The notes under the pieces: model-generated
Told to the model about the DNA's origin: nothing
Database searches by the model: none
What the model saw: only the letters and a program-made list of their open reading frames with translations
Position numbers and translations under genes: made by a program
DNA from: a virus
Length of the DNA: 47,934 nt
Virus record (IMG/VR): IMGVR_UViG_3300006923_000036
Span: 1-47,934 of that record
Reading direction: 5' to 3' (one strand)
In this document: in pieces, positions 32,537 through 40,225 of the stretch
How the letters are laid out: every line of letters begins with the position of its first letter
Position numbering within the stretch: position 1 is the first letter of the stretch

Positions 32537-33895
32537 ATGACATTATTAAGAAGAATAATTGAAAAAGAGCACGGATTAACTCGTGTTGAAATAGCTTCTG
32601 TAGAGGGTAAAGTAGATCAGGTATTGACTGACCTTACTACTCAGACTACTACTATTACTACAGCTATAACTGACCATGATACTAGTATAGACTCCCAGTT
32701 AACAGCGATAACTGCTGCTGTAAACGCTCTTCAAAATGATGTTAGTGCAGCAATCTCATTTCCGTATGTTATTGAAAGGCCGGATGAAAATTCTAATAGA
32801 ATCAATAAAATCTATTTTTATAACTACTCAGACGGAATAATTGCAGATTTATTAGGCAGTAATACCGAGCTTCCTACACTTAGAATTCTAGACGGAGCTG
32901 GAAGTGCTTTGACCAATGGTTCCAATGCTTCCACTGGCCCCAGCACTCTTATAAATAATTTAGATATGACCCGAGAGTCTGAAGGTATTTACTTTTTTGA
33001 GTTTGACCATGAGTTTCCTAATGGAGGGAGTCCTAACGCAGATGTAGGAACCTACAGATTAGAGATCAAGTCTAAGGAATCGGAAGGGCCAGACACATTT
33101 GCTTTGCACCCCAGATCTTTTGAGGTAGTTGAATTAACAGGAATGGCTTCAGGGTTTGCAGGTTTAACCTCTGACATAGCTGATTTAGACGGGGACGTTG
33201 TTGCTTTTAGAGCTGCTGTTGATGGATGGTTAGGCGGGGCTGCTATGGTTACCGCAGGAACTGATATTTACGCAGAAATACTAGATATTAAAGGAGATAT
33301 AGCTACTCTTTTAAATGAGACCCAGCAGAATATTCCGAATAAAATTGATCTAGTGACCACAGCCGTAAATGACAATCACGGAATTACGGATGGTGTGTTT
33401 GAGGTTACCCTACCTATAATAGGGTCTACTTCTACTCTGTTGTCTGGAGATCCTACTGATATAGCAGGAACTCCGGTGAATGGTACTTCTAATGTGATGA
33501 AAAAGTCTTCTGAGTTTAATATCCAAGTTCCTACTAGCAGTAGGGTAACCACTGGGGTATACCAGAATATAGTTACTTACGATTTGTCCTGGAAGAGTAT
33601 TATGGGAGGCGCTGGCCAAACAGGAGGCTCTGTCTGGGCTATAAGTAATACCGCCTACGGAGTAAATGATGATGTTACTTTGTCAGGCAGAGTATTTACT
33701 GCGACTTTAGCAGCATCTGATACAGAGACTAGGCACACTCTATACGGAGAAATTCAAGACGCTATACAGGATGGGGATTGGTACTTGACTTTAGCAGGGC
33801 AATCTACTGTTGATACTAACACTTTGACACTCACTCCTATGTCAGAAACACGAGTTTCTTTTGCATATACTGTAACGAGTGTGAGTCCAGTTTAA
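32537..33895 (+). CDS. Virion structural protein with N-terminal coiled coil and beta-sandwich domains
   Basis: 452 residues. The first 75 residues are heptad-like and Thr/Ile-rich (KVDQVLTDLTTQ, TSIDSQLTAITAAVNALQND), likely a trimeric coiled coil. A beta-sandwich domain follows (INKIYFYNYSDGIIADLLG ... SEGIYFFEFDHEFP ... GTYRLEIKSKE), sharing its strand order with the small genes at 36107 and 36499. A Gly/Thr-rich C-terminal domain ends it. The architecture of coiled coil plus beta modules suits a fibre or whisker-like appendage. Confidence 0.6.
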   Translation: MTLLRRIIEKEHGLTRVEIASVEGKVDQVLTDLTTQTTTITTAITDHDTSIDSQLTAITAAVNALQNDVSAAISFPYVIERPDENSNRINKIYFYNYSDGIIADLLGSNTELPTLRILDGAGSALTNGSNASTGPSTLINNLDMTRESEGIYFFEFDHEFPNGGSPNADVGTYRLEIKSKESEGPDTFALHPRSFEVVELTGMASGFAGLTSDIADLDGDVVAFRAAVDGWLGGAAMVTAGTDIYAEILDIKGDIATLLNETQQNIPNKIDLVTTAVNDNHGITDGVFEVTLPIIGSTSTLLSGDPTDIAGTPVNGTSNVMKKSSEFNIQVPTSSRVTTGVYQNIVTYDLSWKSIMGGAGQTGGSVWAISNTAYGVNDDVTLSGRVFTATLAASDTETRHTLYGEIQDAIQDGDWYLTLAGQSTVDTNTLTLTPMSETRVSFAYTVTSVSPV

Positions 33896-33910
33896 TAAAA
33901 CCCTTGTATA

Positions 33911-33919
33911 TGATATAAT
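33911..33919 (+). promoter_or_regulatory. Extended -10 promoter element abutting a start codon
   Basis: The sequence TGATATAAT (33911-33919) is a perfect extended -10 (TG, one base, TATAAT). No good -35 is present 17 bases upstream (TTTAAT), which extended -10 promoters can tolerate. Transcription would begin near 33926, exactly at the ATG of the next gene, predicting a leaderless mRNA. Confidence 0.4.
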
Positions 33920-33925
33920 GTGAGG

Positions 33926-35323
33926 ATGACTTTTTCATTCAGATCGTCTATACACATATACAAAAAAGATACTAATTTCTCTCTTTCTTTTCTAAGAAGT
34001 TTAATAAATACTTTGGAATCAGAAGTCAGTGTTTTTGTATATTCTGAAATAGAGCTTCCTAGTGACATAAAGTATACTTTACTAGAGAATCCCTTGGAGG
34101 AATCCTTTTATTTACCTATAGATATAAGGTTCTTTTTCTCAAGAATTCCACAAAAAAAGCTAAATTCTCTCAGTTCAGATAGTATCTTGTTTGAGGAGGA
34201 CTCCCAAGAATTTTTGACAAAAGTTTTGAAGAGGGTCCAGAATATCAAATGGGACCGGGGACGGCTTTTAAGATCATTAGACCTAGATAAAAGTTTGTCA
34301 ATATCATTCTTAGCCGAGAAATTATCAACGGGCTTCCATTCCTTAATAACCGATACAATCAGAAAAGGGTTCCATTCTAGAGCTTGTATACTAGATAATG
34401 TTGATTACCAGTTTAAAGGCAGTCTAGAGAACCTAAAGTATTGTGATGCAGTGGTTTTTTACAATTTTATAGACGTTTCCATATTTGATCTAGGAAAGCC
34501 TGTAGTACTTTGCATAGATGATTTAAGAGTGATGAAAAATATGGACAGAAATGAGCGTTTCTATCTACTCAAAACCAAGTTAATACAAAAAATATACACG
34601 GATAGCACAGAGATAAAAGATTTTTTCAGTGAGTTTGGTTTAGACTGTGAGCTGCTTACTAACACAAGTTTAAGTCTTACAGGCTTTTCTAAATGTTTGG
34701 CTAGCTTATATACGAAGTTTAATCCTGCTGTAGTAGAAAACCTAAAGATTGACCACAAGTTTCTGGGGGAGGGCGACACGGAGCTAGTCATTCCCAGTGA
34801 TTTGTCCAAGTCTTATGCCGGAGTTCTAGAAAGCTATGATACTAGTTATGGAAGTCAGGAAGAAAGCTGGAAATATAGTCATCTTGCAGAGTCCTTGAGA
34901 CTACTTGGAAAAAGAGAAGCCCTTTATATAGGAGAAAATGCTCTATTTGTAGAGGATCTTAGGGCCAAAGGATACGACGTTTTGTTTGTGTTTGCTTCAG
35001 AGAACCTGGAGAGTCCTGACTTAGAGGAAGTATTAGAGATAGAATCTCTTCCGGAATTAACTAGAGAATCTCATAGGTATGTGATTTGTGATAGCATATT
35101 TGATGATGATGATTACCTTAGTTGTTGCAGTTTTTTATGGCTACTTAGGGATATGGGATTTGGCTTTACAAGCATTTCTTTTTTGAGAAAGAATAATTTA
35201 TTTTTACAGTCTAATATATGTTCACAGTATTTACAAAATTTAGGGTGGAAAATCAATTGTAACGGATTCCAATCAGAGGTCCCGGATGATAAACTATCTA
35301 TTATTAATTTAATTCCAGCTTAA
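33926..35323 (+). CDS. Possible glycosyltransferase/methyltransferase-like protein
   Basis: 465 residues from ATG 33926 (a GTG two codons earlier is the alternative). It stands out among structural genes. The N-terminal half has the feel of a GT-B glycosyltransferase: CDAVVFYNFIDVSIFDLGKP, VVLCIDDLRVMKN, KIYTDSTEIKDFFSEFGLD. The C-terminal half resembles a degenerate Rossmann methyltransferase: REALYIGENALFVEDLRAKG, YDVLFVFASENLE, then HRYVICDSIFDDDDYLS. The classic GxGxG is not clean (YIGEN), so activity is uncertain. A role in modifying virion proteins or host glycans is a guess. Confidence 0.45.
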   Translation: MTFSFRSSIHIYKKDTNFSLSFLRSLINTLESEVSVFVYSEIELPSDIKYTLLENPLEESFYLPIDIRFFFSRIPQKKLNSLSSDSILFEEDSQEFLTKVLKRVQNIKWDRGRLLRSLDLDKSLSISFLAEKLSTGFHSLITDTIRKGFHSRACILDNVDYQFKGSLENLKYCDAVVFYNFIDVSIFDLGKPVVLCIDDLRVMKNMDRNERFYLLKTKLIQKIYTDSTEIKDFFSEFGLDCELLTNTSLSLTGFSKCLASLYTKFNPAVVENLKIDHKFLGEGDTELVIPSDLSKSYAGVLESYDTSYGSQEESWKYSHLAESLRLLGKREALYIGENALFVEDLRAKGYDVLFVFASENLESPDLEEVLEIESLPELTRESHRYVICDSIFDDDDYLSCCSFLWLLRDMGFGFTSISFLRKNNLFLQSNICSQYLQNLGWKINCNGFQSEVPDDKLSIINLIPA

Positions 35324-35337
35324 TATAAAGGGGAATC

Positions 35338-35766
35338 ATGTCCACAAGAAAATCCACTAGGTCTATTTATAAGAAGGTTTCCGTTAACAGGGCTCATTCG
35401 GTTCTGCCCTATGCTGATACTGGGGATTCTACTATATTTACCATACGTACAGAAGACACCTATATTTTGTATGGTATTAGCTTCAAACTAACCACTTCCT
35501 CAGGGTCGTTTACTGATCCTAAATTCTATATAGGAAGTCAATCAGACATAGTAAACGCCTCCGGGTATAAAGTTTTTCCTTTTGATACGCATGAGAATAT
35601 AGTTTTTAAGGACCTAGGTGACGACACCTCTTTATATGATTCACAGTTTATTCATCCCATCACTATTCCTAGGGGATTTTATATTTCTTTAGTTTTTAAT
35701 GAGAGCGGGGTCACAAGTAACCCGGTTGTGGCTTTTGATCTTAATTATGTGGTAGAGCAGACTTAA
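35338..35766 (+). CDS. Small virion-associated protein
   Basis: 142 residues, AAAGGGGA site before ATG 35338. A basic Ser/Arg/Lys N-terminus (STRKSTRSIYKKVSVNRAHS) is followed by a beta-rich body (YILYGISFKLTTSSGSFTDP, RGFYISLVFNES). No family recognised. It heads the run of three small beta-sandwich genes that leads into the neck proteins. Confidence 0.55.
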   Translation: MSTRKSTRSIYKKVSVNRAHSVLPYADTGDSTIFTIRTEDTYILYGISFKLTTSSGSFTDPKFYIGSQSDIVNASGYKVFPFDTHENIVFKDLGDDTSLYDSQFIHPITIPRGFYISLVFNESGVTSNPVVAFDLNYVVEQT

Positions 35767-35768
35767 TT

Positions 35769-36107
35769 ATGACAACTTTAGTTCAGATAAACACTACCCA
35801 TACTGTCAGAGCCGTTTTTGAAGACGGTTTTGGAGGCCCTGGAAGTATCACCAGTCCTAGCACAGAAGTTGTTAGCTTAGACGGAGCTACCAGAACAGTC
35901 ATAAACGCAACAGTAACCCTTACTGAAAATAATACCGGAGAATACTCTCTTTCATTGTCAGTTTCCGATACCTTGTTTTCTATTAACAAAGATTACTTTA
36001 TAGTGCTATCCGGAATTGAAGCGGGGCAAGGCTCAGTTAACGAGCTTATTTCATTTCAGTTTAGACCAGTAGATGTACCTATCACTTACTCCGTAGATTT
36101 TTCGTAA
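35769..36107 (+). CDS. Ig-like beta-sandwich protein
   Basis: 112 residues, starting two bases after the previous stop. The strand pattern (THTVRAVFEDGFGGPGSI, ATVTLTENNTGEYSLSLSVS, INKDYFIVLSGIEAG) and the 'TGEYSL' turn are typical of Ig-like domains. The next two genes carry comparable domains with TGHYYVEI and IGEYKIIW in the same place, so these are probably paralogous units of one virion structure. No catalytic residues. Confidence 0.6.
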   Translation: MTTLVQINTTHTVRAVFEDGFGGPGSITSPSTEVVSLDGATRTVINATVTLTENNTGEYSLSLSVSDTLFSINKDYFIVLSGIEAGQGSVNELISFQFRPVDVPITYSVDFS

Positions 36108-36439
36108 TGAAAACTCTATTTGATGTTAGTGATTTGAGTATTTCAACTGGCCCAGAAGACCTAGATATTACCATAAAAGATATAAATGGAACTCCTATTG
36201 CTGTAGACCAGATTTCGGCATCTCTATATAAAAAAGGAGATGTAGGAATGTTCAACTACAGTAATCTCATTTACGCCGATTTAGAGCCGGAGAGTGATAG
36301 TACAGGTCATTACTACGTAGAAATTATAGTAGGAACTGATTTTATTTTTACCGGCGAATACAAGCTAACGTGGTCGGTAAAACGGGATTCCGAACATAAC
36401 CTTACCGCTTATTCCTCTTTTTTTACTGTTGTGGCTTAA
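36107..36439 (+). CDS. Ig-like beta-sandwich protein, paralogue
   Basis: 110 residues. The ATG shares its first base with the previous TAA (TAATG), so translation is coupled. One domain: DLDITIKDINGTPIAV, STGHYYVEIIVGTDFIFTGE, YKLTWSVK, ending FFTVVA. The N-terminal domain of the next gene has the same order and ends FHVVA, so one is likely a duplicate of the other. Confidence 0.6.
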   Translation: MKTLFDVSDLSISTGPEDLDITIKDINGTPIAVDQISASLYKKGDVGMFNYSNLIYADLEPESDSTGHYYVEIIVGTDFIFTGEYKLTWSVKRDSEHNLTAYSSFFTVVA

Positions 36440-36498
36440 TAGCTTGTAATAGTTTATTTTTCGCTCTCTATGAAGCTTAGACTTTGTGAGGTTTTAAT

Positions 36499-37389
36499 AT
36501 GGCTAGAGCGTTTTATAGAGGGCAAACCCTAACAGAAAAAGATTTAAAAGTTACTTTTCGTGACGAAATAGGAGCGTTGTTTGATCCGTTTAGTGTTACT
36601 TACGGAATTGTGGATATAACACAAGGATTTGACATACTTGTTGACAATAATAACGCAAGAGTCCCAGATAGGATTTCAACTGGTCTTTGGTACGCTCCGT
36701 ATTCGATTTATCCGGACGCTTCCATTGGAGAGTATAAAATAATTTGGACTATACAAGAAATAGATGGTGGTGCTACAAAAACTTTTGATGATAAATTTCA
36801 TGTAGTAGCAGATAGTACTAAGACTAAATCTCAGTATCCTGATCAAGTTGCTTCCATGATAGAGAAACTGAGGATAAGACTAGGTGATAATGATCCTGAT
36901 AGAAATTACAGGTTTGCTCCGCCAAGATCTGCTCAAGAGGTTAATAACTTTACCACTAATCATGGTTATATATGGCAAGACTACGAACTATTATCAGCCT
37001 TACAGGACAGTACAGATGATGTTAATTGGTATCTTAGGGGCACAAACTACACGATAGGGTCAATCCCCTCCCCACTGAGGTCCATTGTTCTTAATGGAGC
37101 AGTGGTATTTGCTCTTCAGCATATTACCATGATTTGGATTCAAGATGAATTTGGTTACTCTTTGAATGGTATTTCTTTGGATTTAAGTAAATCTGAGAAA
37201 TATAGATCCATGTTAGATTCCTCTATAGAATGGTTCAGAAATGAACTGGAAAACCTACAAACTAATAGGTCTCATCAAATAGCGGGACTAAGGCAAGCTA
37301 GGTTTAGTGTTGGATATGGCTATGGTAAGGGTCAGTACACTTTTAAAGGAGCTGGAGCTGGGTCCTGGCGACGTAGAAACAGAGCGTAA
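36499..37389 (+). CDS. Head-tail connector/neck protein with Ig-like N-terminus
   Basis: 296 residues. Residues 1-105 repeat the Ig-like fold of the preceding genes (DLKVTFRDEIGALFDPFSVT, SIGEYKIIWTIQEI, FDDKFHVVA). The C-terminal part, IEKLRIRLGDNDPDRNYRFA, QDYELLSALQDSTDDVNWYL, then a helix and a basic glycine-rich tail, resembles head-tail adaptor proteins that sit under the portal. The location before the connector and sheath genes fits. ATG 36499 follows a 59-base gap with a GTGAGG site. Confidence 0.6.
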   Translation: MARAFYRGQTLTEKDLKVTFRDEIGALFDPFSVTYGIVDITQGFDILVDNNNARVPDRISTGLWYAPYSIYPDASIGEYKIIWTIQEIDGGATKTFDDKFHVVADSTKTKSQYPDQVASMIEKLRIRLGDNDPDRNYRFAPPRSAQEVNNFTTNHGYIWQDYELLSALQDSTDDVNWYLRGTNYTIGSIPSPLRSIVLNGAVVFALQHITMIWIQDEFGYSLNGISLDLSKSEKYRSMLDSSIEWFRNELENLQTNRSHQIAGLRQARFSVGYGYGKGQYTFKGAGAGSWRRRNRA

Positions 37390-38708
37390 TGGCAGATGAG
37401 ATTGCACCTAATAGTATTACTGGAGCTGTTGATAATAACAGCTTAGATAATACAGATCCCCTTAATATTAAGGGGCTTCCTAGATATAATTACCCTTTTC
37501 CGGTATCCCCTAGAAACTTTAGGGTTTATTTTGCCTATGACACAGGAAGTTTTGATCTTTATTGGGATAGCCCGTTAATTGATCCGAAGAATTCCGTTCA
37601 CGCTGTTCAAGGAGTTAATATATATAGAAGTATTGATTCGTCTGAAGGCCCTTGGACATTAGTAAATCAGAGTCCCATACAAGTTAACTTTTTTAGGGAT
37701 GAATCGAGGAATACGATAGTCACTGATGAAATAGTTACTTCTGGCAGATTAAGTTTAGCTGAGAATAAGGCATTTGCTAGAACAGAGAACAAGCCTCTAG
37801 TCGTTAGTAAAACTGATCAAACTTACGTGTTTAATTCTAGTGATATAACAGCTAAGATTGACGGTAAAACAGTCGAAGTAAAGAATATAGAACCTCAAAC
37901 TGGAGAAATAGAGTTTCACGTAGATCCAGTGTGGGACCCAGTGTTCGAAAGGTTTATCAATTTTCCGGTTCCCACAGATCAAACAGAAATAAAGTTGACC
38001 TATACGTATAATGCCCTGTTTTTGCAAGAATACAATAATATAGACCAAAGAATTTTTTATAAGATAACTAGTGTTACCAGTGAAAAAGAGACTCCTCTTG
38101 ATAACGCTCCGTTAGGATCGTACCAAGACCTGGACTCTATGTTTTATATTTGGAAAAACGCTATTTCTAAGCAGAAGTTTATGCTGGATCAGGGTGGAGA
38201 GGAAGTTAATTTCTTTATCCAAAAAAGTGCGGGAGACAGGTGTGATAATCACGATATAGTTGATCGTAATTTATATGATGACACAGTATATAGATCTTGC
38301 CCTGTTTGCTATGGAACAGGATTTATAGGAGGATATTTAGGCCCATTCAAGTCTAGAATGGCCCCTTTCGATGCTAGTTCTACTTATAATCGAACAAACA
38401 AAGGATCTAAAAGGACCAAGACACAATCCACCTGGATTATAAATAGTCCAGTTCTTAGACAAGGTGACGTTCTACTCCGACAAAACGGAGAGAGATATAT
38501 TATAGGACCTGTCCAGCGTAAGGAGCCTAATGGGGTTCTGGTGCAACAGAATTTTGATGTCCATATACTTCAGCCCACGGATATTTTATATAAGGTAACT
38601 GTTCCTGGAGTTCCTAGTATTTACCCTAAACCAGATAAGCCTAATATTCCTGATTATAAAGAGAGTAAAGGTAAGTCTCCGACTTTTGGAAATTGGGAAC
38701 GCTCGTAA
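37389..38708 (+). CDS. Neck/connector protein with beta domains and a zinc knuckle
   Basis: 439 residues, ATG overlapping the previous TAA by one base. N-terminal fibronectin-III-like region (FRVYFAYDTGSFDLYWDSP, VQGVNIYRSIDSSEGPW). Around residues 140-220 is a beta domain with AKIDGKTVEVKNIEPQTGEI and EIKLTYTYN that recurs in the tail sheath. A CxxC knuckle, CPVCYGTG, lies near 309-316 after a CDNHD segment and may bind zinc. The C-terminus is Pro/Lys-rich. The role is probably joining head and tail. A perfect 18-bp palindrome lies near its start. Confidence 0.6.
   Translation: MADEIAPNSITGAVDNNSLDNTDPLNIKGLPRYNYPFPVSPRNFRVYFAYDTGSFDLYWDSPLIDPKNSVHAVQGVNIYRSIDSSEGPWTLVNQSPIQVNFFRDESRNTIVTDEIVTSGRLSLAENKAFARTENKPLVVSKTDQTYVFNSSDITAKIDGKTVEVKNIEPQTGEIEFHVDPVWDPVFERFINFPVPTDQTEIKLTYTYNALFLQEYNNIDQRIFYKITSVTSEKETPLDNAPLGSYQDLDSMFYIWKNAISKQKFMLDQGGEEVNFFIQKSAGDRCDNHDIVDRNLYDDTVYRSCPVCYGTGFIGGYLGPFKSRMAPFDASSTYNRTNKGSKRTKTQSTWIINSPVLRQGDVLLRQNGERYIIGPVQRKEPNGVLVQQNFDVHILQPTDILYKVTVPGVPSIYPKPDKPNIPDYKESKGKSPTFGNWERS
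37458..37475 (+). repeat. 18-bp perfect palindrome CCCCTTAATATTAAGGGG
   Basis: Two-fold symmetric sequence inside the 5' part of the neck-protein gene, encoding PLNIKG. As RNA it could form a 7-bp stem with a four-base loop. Such length is uncommon by chance, and it may be a protein-binding site, though coding constraint may also explain it. Confidence 0.6.
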
Positions 38709-39808
38709 TGGATGTAATACCAGGAATAAAAGCTTTAAAGCAAGAGATTAAGGATAGACTTAGGGACGTTCTTGATAAAGCTCCTTATGTTACCAGAGAA
38801 GGCGTTAGAGTCCGTACCTTACAAGATATTGACGTTATTGACGAGTATACTACTAAGAATATAAGTAATAACACAATTTATATCTCAGTCAAAGGCTTTA
38901 CGGATAATCCTGTTGGTATAGATAGTTATGGCGGAGTAAGACACTCCAACTATCTTTTAGCCAAGAAAGCTGGAGCTGATTTTAACGGAACTAGTGTTCA
39001 GTGGATTCACGAAGATCCTCGTACTTATGATTTAGAGGCTAGTAAAGGGTATTATTTTATAAGCATAGCTACCCAGGATAACTCGGGAAATGGAAATTAT
39101 CAATACATGAAAGTAATTGATAAAACCTCTGTGCTAACCACTAGTTATACTGAGAACAATGATAATACTATAGAACTTCCTGAAGAGCCTATTGACCCTT
39201 CTACAGTAAAACTGTGGTTCGGTAGTTACCTTCTTATCAGAAAAGAGCATTTCGAAGTCAGTGGAACTACCGTGAGCTTTAAAAGGTCCTTTCCTAGCGA
39301 TATGACAGTCAAAGCTGCTTGGAAAGTTCAAGAAGGCGAAATAGTTACTAAGTCTTATGAGTCTGGTAGAACTTCCGAGTTAGTACCTGGAATCACCTTG
39401 TATTTTAACGAAGAGGTTGTTCTAGGGGACGAGCAGGTTTTAATCTTATTACCAGAAACTAGGCCAGCTTTTCATGTATTTACTTCGAGAGGAAGATTTG
39501 ATGTCAATTTAATTTTTTCCATGCCGGACAAGAAGAAAGAAACAGATCTTTTCGATTTCATGTTACCTAGGCTAAAAACTGAGATAGCTTCTATGTTTAA
39601 TCGTAATAATTGGAGCATGAATGATATTAACTGGTCGGACAATGATTTAGAAGAATGGACCGACGACGGGTATCTAAAAACCGCCAATTCAACCTTATCT
39701 TTTACTATAGACTTAGAGTGGGCTAGGTTTGTTCCTATGTCTAGAGAATACCACGGGTTTATTTTTGTAGGAAGCATCCAGGAAGTACTTGGATTTTATA
39801 AAGGGTAA
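38708..39808 (+). CDS. Neck/tail-completion protein
   Basis: 366 residues. I start at ATG 38708, which overlaps the previous TAA by one base as in the neighbouring gene pairs; an in-frame TTG at 38693 would lie inside the upstream gene. It opens with helices (IKALKQEIKDRLRDVLDKAP) and has a beta domain around residues 155-215 (LPEEPIDPSTVKLWFGSYL, VSGTTVSFKRSFPS) resembling the sheath and connector inserts. The C-terminal region, RFDVNLIFSMPDKKKETDLF, fits tail-completion proteins. It precedes the sheath operon. No enzymatic motif. Confidence 0.6.
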   Translation: MDVIPGIKALKQEIKDRLRDVLDKAPYVTREGVRVRTLQDIDVIDEYTTKNISNNTIYISVKGFTDNPVGIDSYGGVRHSNYLLAKKAGADFNGTSVQWIHEDPRTYDLEASKGYYFISIATQDNSGNGNYQYMKVIDKTSVLTTSYTENNDNTIELPEEPIDPSTVKLWFGSYLLIRKEHFEVSGTTVSFKRSFPSDMTVKAAWKVQEGEIVTKSYESGRTSELVPGITLYFNEEVVLGDEQVLILLPETRPAFHVFTSRGRFDVNLIFSMPDKKKETDLFDFMLPRLKTEIASMFNRNNWSMNDINWSDNDLEEWTDDGYLKTANSTLSFTIDLEWARFVPMSREYHGFIFVGSIQEVLGFYKG

Positions 39809-39810
39809 TT

Positions 39811-40137
39811 ATGCCACTATATGATTTTGTATGCGAAAACGGGCACACCACTGAGCATTTGTGTAAAGATTCTGGTGTTGAAATGATGTGTCCTGTTTGT
39901 AATAAGTCTTCGACCAGGAAACAAGTAAATAGAATTAGCACTGTATTTTCTGACTTCAATTCGGTTAAAAATAGCATTGATGTTAAAGTTGGGCGAGATT
40001 CTAATAAAAGGTGGGAGCATTACTATACAAAGTTTAAGAAGAAAGAGGATTTAAAACTCAAGAACCCTGGAGTGAGTAACGATCAGATAGTGGCTACTCA
40101 AAACGGGGATTACACGATTGTTGACAATAACAAATAA
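39811..40137 (+). CDS. Second FmdB-type zinc-ribbon protein
   Basis: 108 residues, starting MPLYDFVCENGHTTEHLCKD and then CPVCNKSS, matching the FmdB family start 'MPxYxFxC...CPxC'. The first Cys pair is C-x3-H rather than CxxC (CENGH), a variation also seen in family members. The basic, lysine-rich C-terminal half (TKFKKKEDLKLKNPG) may bind nucleic acid or another protein. The ATG is 2 bases after the preceding stop. It lies at the junction of neck and tail genes, as its paralogue at 30335 lies at the head-neck junction. Confidence 0.65.
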   Translation: MPLYDFVCENGHTTEHLCKDSGVEMMCPVCNKSSTRKQVNRISTVFSDFNSVKNSIDVKVGRDSNKRWEHYYTKFKKKEDLKLKNPGVSNDQIVATQNGDYTIVDNNK

Positions 40138-40225
40138 TTTATATTGAGTAATGGTTAATTTTTTATTTATTTTGTATTTCTTTAAAAGGAAATCATTATT
40201 ATCAAGATTTTAAGAAGGTATTACT

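Noticed and set aside
38693-38695. TTG as the start of the tail-completion gene
   Set aside because: It would overlap the upstream gene by 16 bases. ATG 38708 gives the TAATG coupling seen at neighbouring junctions.
11853-40207. 12-base match TTATTATCAAGA in two gene gaps (11853-11864, 40196-40207)
   Set aside because: Two AT-rich gaps with one shared 12-mer could easily be chance, and spacing to the start codons differs.
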